Of a stretch of 64,000 nt of DNA, positions 57,521 through 64,000 are shown in pieces (positions within the stretch are counted from its first letter, which is position 1; each line of letters opens with the position of its first letter). A model generated the notes under the pieces. That model was not told the DNA's origin. It ran no database searches and saw only the letters and a list, made by a program, of their open reading frames with translations. The stretch comes from Timema cristinae. Its lineage: Eukaryota; Arthropoda; Insecta; Phasmatodea; Timematidae. Location: contig JBCFYV010000935.1 of NCBI GenBank assembly GCA_039000515.1, positions 63,839,604-63,903,603 on the forward strand, given 5' to 3'. The position numbers and the translations under genes are program-made.

Positions 57521-60500
57521 ATGTCAGAATATGACAAAGGACGAGATCAGAGGCTTAAGAAATTCTTTCAAGTATGTTTACAAAATTAAGATTAAGGTTA
57601 TTACAGTTTTATAATGTAATATAGTAACAATTTCTGGCTATTGTTTCTTTGGGGGAGTGAGATAACATAAACAGATCCTCGCTATATTAACATTTAAACC
57701 CATTCTCCAACTTAAAAGAAATATCTGAATAATTATCATAATTGCACACAGTCAAGGGGAACATTAGATACAGGGTGTATGAACCTCCTTCATATATTTC
57801 TTAAATGTCAACGAACACTATATTTAAATAATAGTAACATCTAGATTTTTAAAACAAAGTGAAAAAGAGTTATTAGGCCTAGTGAGTTGTAAACTATAAT
57901 ATTATCTATGAATTTTAATATATTATTAGACTAGCCAAAGTATTACATTATTTAAATACATGTGTCATGCAATTCTCTGATATAATTGCTTGGAGTAATG
58001 TGTGTCTGGTGCAACCAGCTATTTCTGTGACTTATGTCACTATTCATGAACCATGATCCTATAAATTTAAGAATTTAAAATACTTTTTTCCCTTTGAACG
58101 GCACTTTGATACTTGTTTGATTGTCTGCATATTTACGGTGTAAGCCTACTATAAGGATAGGTAAAATAAAGGCAGAATTTAGAAATAATTTAACTTACTC
58201 TCGTGTATTTGATTAAAAGGAGGGTGGGAAACCACTTAGGAAAAATCACTGTCACTACGTCAAACAAGATTTTTTAACTTCGATCTCCTCATCACCAAAA
58301 CTATTCAGCGGAAGCATGCACAAGTAGAAACCCAAGATAAGGTTTTATTTGATCGGCCCTCTTGTCTGCATTAATACTCTTATTACAACTAATTTGCTGT
58401 CATAAAACAATCAGGAAAAGGTTACACTTTTCATTAGACTTTTTACAATAGTATTTTACGCACTAAGTTTCATACACGATTCCTTTTAAACCATTTTTCT
58501 TACAATTTATGTAGGATAAGAAAGAGAGCCCTACCATGGGAAACAGAAGACTTCCAATCATATTAGCAAAACCAGACAGAGAGGTGGAGCGTGATAAAGA
58601 AAAGCCAAATGAATCTCGTAATCCGCCAAAACCTCCAGAACGACCAATGACTCAACCGACTATCATCTGCGCACTCGAGAAGGAGAGAATAGAGCTGTGT
58701 CTCCTAACCAGCGACCAGCTGTTGTTCTCAGGTGAGAATGGTGATTTAAATCTCCTTTCAAATATTGAATTCAAATTCAAATCCTAAAAAAATTCAAAGT
58801 TTTGGTTAAAGTGGAAATATTTAACATTCAATTTATAAAAAGATATTCAAGGTTTTAGTGTAAGTGCCAAATTATATTATTTTTTTGTCACTTCTATTAT
58901 GTCAACAACAAAGAGAACACTTTTTTTTTGTAAATTATATCTATACAATTTTTTGTAGTTGTGATTTGGTTGTTACTCTCCCAACTATACAAGTCTATAT
59001 AATTCCTTTTACCAATTGTTTAAAATTGTGATTAGAAGTTAAGATCTTCATAACCGTATTCCAAGTACTTATTTGAGATTTTTATAAATCTCTAATTTCG
59101 CGAATACCAGAGGATTCCGGCGTCCCATTTTCAAGAAAATTGTAAACAAAATTTAACTTTTATTCTTTTGAAATAAATATTAGAAGATGATTGTTTGGTA
59201 ATCGTTGTTTAGTTTTTAAAACAAAATCTACAGGATGACAAAAAAAACACTTTTTTTTTTATTATTTTTACTTTAATATCTCAGGATTTAGTCATGAAAC
59301 AATAGAACTTACTTTAAAAAAATAACCAAAATCATCCTTATAAAATCGAATCATTATCTCTTATGTCAAACCATGTGCCTTTATGTAAATGTTTTAAAAT
59401 TTTCAATCAATCAGCCCTGGTTAGTAGAAATTTTTCAGGCATCCGCTGATTATTTTAGACTTCAAACCAATAAACACCTCATGAAGATTCACTATTAGAT
59501 TCTGACACTCATCTCTATAGACATTCGGCAGGATTTATTGTATAAATTGTTGTAGTCTACTTGATCATGTGACACAATTACTTATCAAAGTTTCACAACA
59601 TCCAACTTTTCTTCCTGCCAGGAAGGAACCGGAACCACAAATACGCAGTACCAACTGGCGGCCAAACATGGAGGAGGGGACAGTAAGTTTATTTTCGAGG
59701 CCATCTCTCCACAAATCTCACTACTTATTCAGGCTATCTACATATTTAGACTAACAGATTAATCAAGGAGGAAGGTAGAATTCAGAATGTACCTTCATTT
59801 GTGTGGAAGAAGAGTGGAAAATATTCAGGAAAAATCACCCTCGCTACACCCGATAGGGATTGGGGCAGTCCATTCTATTACAAGAGTGACTACTTAGACC
59901 ATTCAACCACTGATATGGGTCTATACAAACTTAAACTTGTATTAAACCAAACACAAGTTACTATTGCATTTACTTAAATTTAATTTCCTCAACATATTCC
60001 TTTAGCGTATCATCTATCACAAGCTCTGCCTTAAAATAAGAGTGAAGAATCACTCTGCACACTAGACGACTCCTGGATAGTTCAAGGGTAAGAGCATTGG
60101 CACGTTAAGTCAAAGATCCCGAGTTCGATTCTCATTTTCAATTCTGTAAAACAGCACACAAATTAAACTAAAGTTTTCTTATAGAAATTAATCAATCATA
60201 TAAAACTGAACTGATAAAACAATTTCAATAATGCGGTTGTTTGCATATTAAAAGGCACATAACAAAGGTTACCTTTTAAATGTGAAGTTAATCTTAAATC
60301 TTTTATTTATTTTATTTATTTAGCACCGCGTCTCACTACCCGTTTGGGTTATATGCTTTAAGTACTAATTACGCTAATGAATTAGGAATTGGGAAGGTTG
60401 AATTAGAGGAAGTGAACCCGCATTTGCGTGGAGGGAGAGTGGAAAACCATTTAGGAAAAAACCCTCCCAGTTCACCTGACCGAGATTTGAACCTCGATCT

Positions 60501-63254
60501 CCCCGTCCTCAGCATGAGCTCAACACGACAAGTGCGTTAGCCAACTACGCCACCGAGGCGGGTAATCTTAAATCATCCAAAGCAAAGTTGAAGTTGAATT
60601 CTTAAGATGGGTTTTTCTTGTATTCACACAACACTAGCCTACTTTTAATTTTTAAACTATACAATTAAAAGTTCATCTAGGTAAATAGAAAGGTTTAAAG
60701 AAAATAAAAATACAAAGCATACTATATTATTTTATGCTGACATCTGTATTTATCAAGATACCTACTACGAAGAAGAGAAGTGTGCTTGAAGTGTAAGGGA
60801 GTGTATTACAGGGCGTACTTTGTACCATACTCATTGCCACATATGCTGCAGGAACAGTGACATCGAAAGTAAAAGAAACTGGGAAAGTGGAGGCCATGGG
60901 AAGGAAGTTTGTTAGGAGAATGTTAGCTGTCACGAGGAGAAACAAGACTAGGAATGACATTAGCCAGGAAAGAGTAGGAGTAAATGAAATAGTAGAGGAA
61001 GCAAGACTGAGAACATATAGATGGACATGTAATGAGGATGGAAAAAGAAGAGGATGCCAAAGAAAATGATGAAAATGAAGTATGTAGGGAAAAAGACTGC
61101 AAGGGAGGCCAAGAAAGAGATGGGAGGAGCAGATAACAGAAAGTGTTCGAGTGAAAGGAGAAGAATGCTGGAAGGAAAGAGGAAGATTGAGGCATTTTAA
61201 TAAACTAACCCTGCCACAGCCTGGAAACAGTTGATGATTATCTGTGTTTATCCATGCTTGTGTTTTTATATATGTCATTTAATCAATAATTATCATTAAA
61301 ATATTGTTAAGTAGCTGTTATAAAAAGGATTAAATGTTAAAATATATCATACTTATTGAGACATTCCAAATTTATTACTAATAAATCAAGAATTTTATTC
61401 TGCTTTTGAAAAGTTTCGACGTTGCAAAGGCTATTGTGGGTTTCAAAATCAAAGTGAAGAATCTTTGGCCTTGACATTCTGAAGTTTCTCATATTCCTAG
61501 GTCATCATCATATCAATTTATGGTTCCAGCGAACCGGGTACAATTTGTGAGTCTCTTCCGTTTCTTTCTATCTATATACATTTTTTCATCATTTATGGTC
61601 TTCCGGTCACCCCTCTTTTGGATGTCTTCCTTTACAGTGTTCTTCTTCTCGGTCTTCTCCCGGACTACCTCCTCCCTCCTCTTCACCCGCCCGAACCATT
61701 TCATCCTTGATCTGGTAATTCTTTCACATTCCTTGATATTATAACACTATAGAATCTCAATCCCCAGGTACGAATCCACTCTCGGCTCCACCAGAAATGA
61801 AAGGCTCGGTGAAGCTGGTGGATGATTTCTTCCAGTTTAACGATAGTTGCCTGGAATACTTGCTGGACCAGAATGACTTCATGGTTGTCGGATGTTTGGG
61901 GCTTCAAGGGGTCGGCAAGTCAACTTTGATGTCTCTTTTGGCGGGAAACTTACCAAATGAAAACAATAAGTGAGTGATAGGAATTAAATAATCCTCATTA
62001 TGTTAAATACTATTTTATCATAATCATCATCTTATTCACGGTTATTGTTTTTTTTTTTTAGCACCGCGTCTTACTACCCGTTCAGGTTATACAACTATAT
62101 ACTAATTACACAAATGTGTGAGAGATTAGGAAGGTTTAATTTGGAGTTATTGTACCCACATTTGTGTGGAAGGAGCATAGAAAACCATTTTAGGAAGGGA
62201 AAAAAACCTCACTACACCCGACCAGGATCGAACCTCGATCCCTCTTGTCTTCATCAGTCTAGTCTATTGCAAGAGTATCACCTTAGGCCATGCGGTCACT
62301 GAAATGGGTCTGTTATTGTCAATTATTATCATTCTAACTTTATTATATCCAAATAAAATACAAGGGCCTTTAAAGTTCTGAATAAAATACAATTAAATAG
62401 TATGTCATTTTGTTTCCTATAGAAATATTATTAGATTTAACTCACTTCTCATAGTAAGTTGTACATTTTTTATCAAATAAATTTCGAACCAATTCTATTC
62501 TAAGGATTAATTCGTGAGGAAAAACTTCTAAAAATTCTATCTCAAGTTTTATTATTGTTTATAAAAGAAAGTAAAATATTAACAGGTTATTTTCATGCTC
62601 ATTTGGGTTATTCACAACCCACACTCAATAATGAACACAGGTTGAGAGGATAAATTTTAATAAATAGGGCAGCATTCAAAAAAGAAAGGATGGTAAACCC
62701 ACGGTGCAAATGAGGAGTTGGACAATCGCCTACATTTCACCTTCACCAAACATCACCGCTGAGGGAACTAACACTCCTAATGGAAAAAAGCTTTATCTTC
62801 GAAAAGTATTTGACTCTAGTAAATAAATATGATAATTAGTTTTAAATATCAAATATTATTTATATCGTTTCATACCTTTAATTTAGAAATAATAAATAAA
62901 CTCCCATTTTAAAGTGTAATGTTGCATGTGTGGTGCCAGGAATGCGTACGTCTTCAGGCCACAAAGCTCGGAACATCACGAGAGTGGGGGGCATTGCACA
63001 GTGGGCGTGGACCTGTGCGTGACCTCTAACCGCGTTATCCTTCTGGACACTCAACCCATGTTGTCACCGTCCGTCATGGACAGGACCATGCAGCAGGATG
63101 GTAAGAAGTTCACCCCCACCACTGCCGCCGTGGAGTTCACTCCCACCGAGAACACGATGGAGATCCAGTCTCTACAAATCGCAGCGTTCCTCCTGTCTGT
63201 GTGCCATGTGGTTATTTTGGTACAGGATTGGTTCTTTGATCCAAATATCATTAG
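57521..63254 (+). CDS. Smg9: Nonsense-mediated mRNA decay factor SMG9 (5' part)
   Basis: Five coding exons join in frame: 57521-57571, 58515-58731, 59626-59682, 61768-61969 and 62940-63254, giving 280 complete codons plus two bases; the gene continues beyond the window. SMG9 is the GTPase-like partner of SMG8 in the SMG1 kinase complex that phosphorylates UPF1. The N-terminal about 110 residues are Pro/charge-rich and probably disordered, with the family motif PIILAKP. The conserved domain begins [14 protein letters not shown] and contains the P-loop GLQGVGKS (153-160), [25 protein letters not shown], then [12 protein letters not shown] and [12 protein letters not shown]. The ATG is placed by an open frame, an A at -3 and the good GTATGT donor after codon 17; an earlier noncoding exon cannot be excluded. 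Exon 3 requires the second of two AGs 4 bases apart. Introns hold many SINE and LINE pieces. Confidence 0.93.
58210..58310 (-). repeat. SINE-1 fragment
   Basis: The reversed body (GGTGGGAAACCACTTAGG) and B-box region (TAACTTCGATCTCCTC) are present, in Smg9 intron 1. Confidence 0.55.
59755..59925 (-). repeat. SINE-1 copy, diverged
   Basis: The reversed body (CATTTGTGTGGAAGAAGAG, TGGAAAATATTCAGG) and head (CTTAGACCATTCAACCAC) are present, in Smg9 intron 3. Confidence 0.65.
60064..60150 (+). repeat. SINE-3 head (tRNA-like)
   Basis: CTCCTGGATAGTTCAAGGGT and B-box GAGTTCGATTC mark the same family as 14352 and 35745. Confidence 0.65.
60322..60565 (-). repeat. SINE-1, full-length copy
   Basis: Reversed tail (AGCACCGCGTCTCACTACCC), body (TTGCGTGGAGGGAGAGTGG), B-box (ATTTGAACCTCG) and head (TACGCCACCGAGGCGGG) are all present. 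Confidence 0.9.
60805..61240 (+). mobile_element. LINE 3' fragment (RT C-terminus)
   Basis: The plus strand encodes [20 protein letters not shown] and, after frameshifts, the GRPRKRW-type block, typical of the C-terminus of LINE endonuclease-reverse transcriptase proteins. It ends with CTGGAAACAGTTGATG as at 9718-9810. Sense with Smg9, in intron 3. Confidence 0.8.
61510..61740 (-). mobile_element. LINE RT C-terminal fragment, other orientation
   Basis: The minus strand reads [18 protein letters not shown], then [10 protein letters not shown]: a diverged match to the WFGHVxR and GRPxxRW blocks of LINE reverse transcriptases. It ends about 30 bases before Smg9 exon 4. Confidence 0.6.
62062..62312 (-). 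repeat. SINE-1, full-length copy
   Basis: Reversed tail (AGCACCGCGTCTTACTACCC), body (CATTTGTGTGGAAGGAGC), B-box (GATCGAACCTCG) and head (CACCTTAGGCCATGCGGTCA), in Smg9 intron 4. Confidence 0.9.
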
Positions 63255-63288
63255 GTGATTATTATTTTTCCTCTTTCACATTGGTATT

Positions 63289-63530
63289 ACTTGCTTCTGT
63301 GGCTGCATTGTCTAAAATGTCAATCTCATGTTAGACTTGACTGCCAATAACGGGGAGATCAGGGTTCAAATCCCAATCGGTTTTACTGTAAGTGTTTTTT
63401 TCAAACTGGTTTTCCACTCTTCCTCCACACAAATCTGGCTACAATTCCTATATACTCAGCCTTTATCACCCTTAACTCATTATCGAACTTAGGACATATG
63501 TATATAGCTTGAACAGGTGTGGTGCTATAA
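63289..63530 (+). repeat. SINE-1 copy
   Basis: Head CTGTGGCTGCATTGTCTAAA, B-box GGTTCAAATCC, body (CTGGTTTTCCACTCTTCC) and a short tail (GTGTGGTGCTA), downstream of Smg9 exon 5. Confidence 0.8.
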
Positions 63531-63831
63531 AAACCACATTAGTATTACTGGTATTTTTAATACAATACTATTAGTGTTTAGGGCGGCCTCGCACATATTT
63601 TTTGCACCCAGATGAACTTAAATTTTGGTGCCCCCTACTCTATCAAATAATATTTGATCAAACACTATCCTAACCTCGAAGAGAAATCTTTAGCCAAAAA
63701 TTAATTGATGTCTATATCCACTCTTTTTCCAAAATATTTCTTAGTTTGATTTCTATGCAAGCTATAATAAAACAATTCTGTATACTTTGCATTAGCCTTA
63801 ATATACACAATTATGGTATTTTTAAAGTTCT

Positions 63832-64000
63832 GATGACCGGGCGGTCTAGGGGTAAGGTGTCAGACTTATGTGCTGGAGGTCCGGGGTTCAATCCTCGGTC
63901 CCGGCACAGATTTATCTGATTACCAAACCCTTCCTTCACCTCTGACAAGACATCTTGTGAATGTGGGGAATGCCAGGCCTCCACCGTGGTTCAGATTCCA
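63832..64000 (+). repeat. SINE-2 copy, cut by the window end
   Basis: Head GGGCGGTCTAGGGGTAAGGT, B-box GGTTCAATCC and the CTTCCTTCACCTCTGACAAG body; the tail lies outside the window. Confidence 0.9.

Noticed and set aside
60727..61278. A 183-codon minus-strand frame that looks like a multi-pass membrane protein
   Set aside because: It is the reverse complement of a purine-rich LINE reverse-transcriptase tail; complementing Arg/Lys/Glu codons gives a hydrophobic-looking product. The sense strand has recognisable LINE motifs.

Overview
This window is AT-rich animal DNA and almost certainly comes from an insect. Genes are split by GT-AG introns, intergenic DNA is full of tRNA-derived SINEs and small inverted-repeat elements, and the reconstructed AKT protein follows the fruit-fly type closely, including the FPQFSY hydrophobic motif and the [17 protein letters not shown] stretch of the PH domain. 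A hemipteroid insect is possible, but I cannot fix the order from sequence alone.

Three protein-coding genes can be rebuilt exon by exon. (1) Akt/PKB, minus strand, nine coding exons from 14914 down to 7545, gives a complete 521-residue PH-domain kinase. (2) Galactosylgalactosylxylosylprotein 3-beta-glucuronosyltransferase I (GlcAT-I, B3GAT3 orthologue), minus strand, seven coding exons from 55288 down to 48456, gives a complete 324-residue type II Golgi enzyme. (3) Smg9, plus strand, begins at 57521; its first five coding exons (to 63254, 280 complete codons) are present and it runs off the right edge. GlcAT-I and Smg9 are divergent, with start codons about 2.2 kb apart. The three genes have unrelated jobs (insulin/growth signalling, proteoglycan linker synthesis, nonsense-mediated decay), and their grouping looks like ordinary synteny.

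Layout: 1-4149 has no recognised gene. 4150-6293 is a dead pogo/Tigger DNA transposon. 7.5-14.9 kb is Akt, with a possible 5' noncoding exon near 25.7 kb. 15-26 kb is non-coding, with a 180-bp tandem repeat, SINEs and a nested MITE. 29.5-39.9 kb is a repeat block: a 45-bp array of about 3.1 kb, a 61-bp array of about 1.1 kb, a 51-bp array of about 1.7 kb, then a foldback element split by a 933-bp TA-flanked element. 40-48 kb is mostly unannotatable. 48.4-55.3 kb is GlcAT-I. 57.5-64 kb is Smg9, with many SINE and LINE pieces in its introns.

I found no new multi-gene system. The observations most worth checking are: a near-identical inverted repeat that encloses exons 1-2 of GlcAT-I; a tandem 3' splice site in Smg9 whose upstream choice would create a premature stop; a TA-flanked element with CTAG-rich ends and a related empty site in the same window; two adjacent minisatellites that share a core; and two tRNA-derived SINE families that share one 3' tail.
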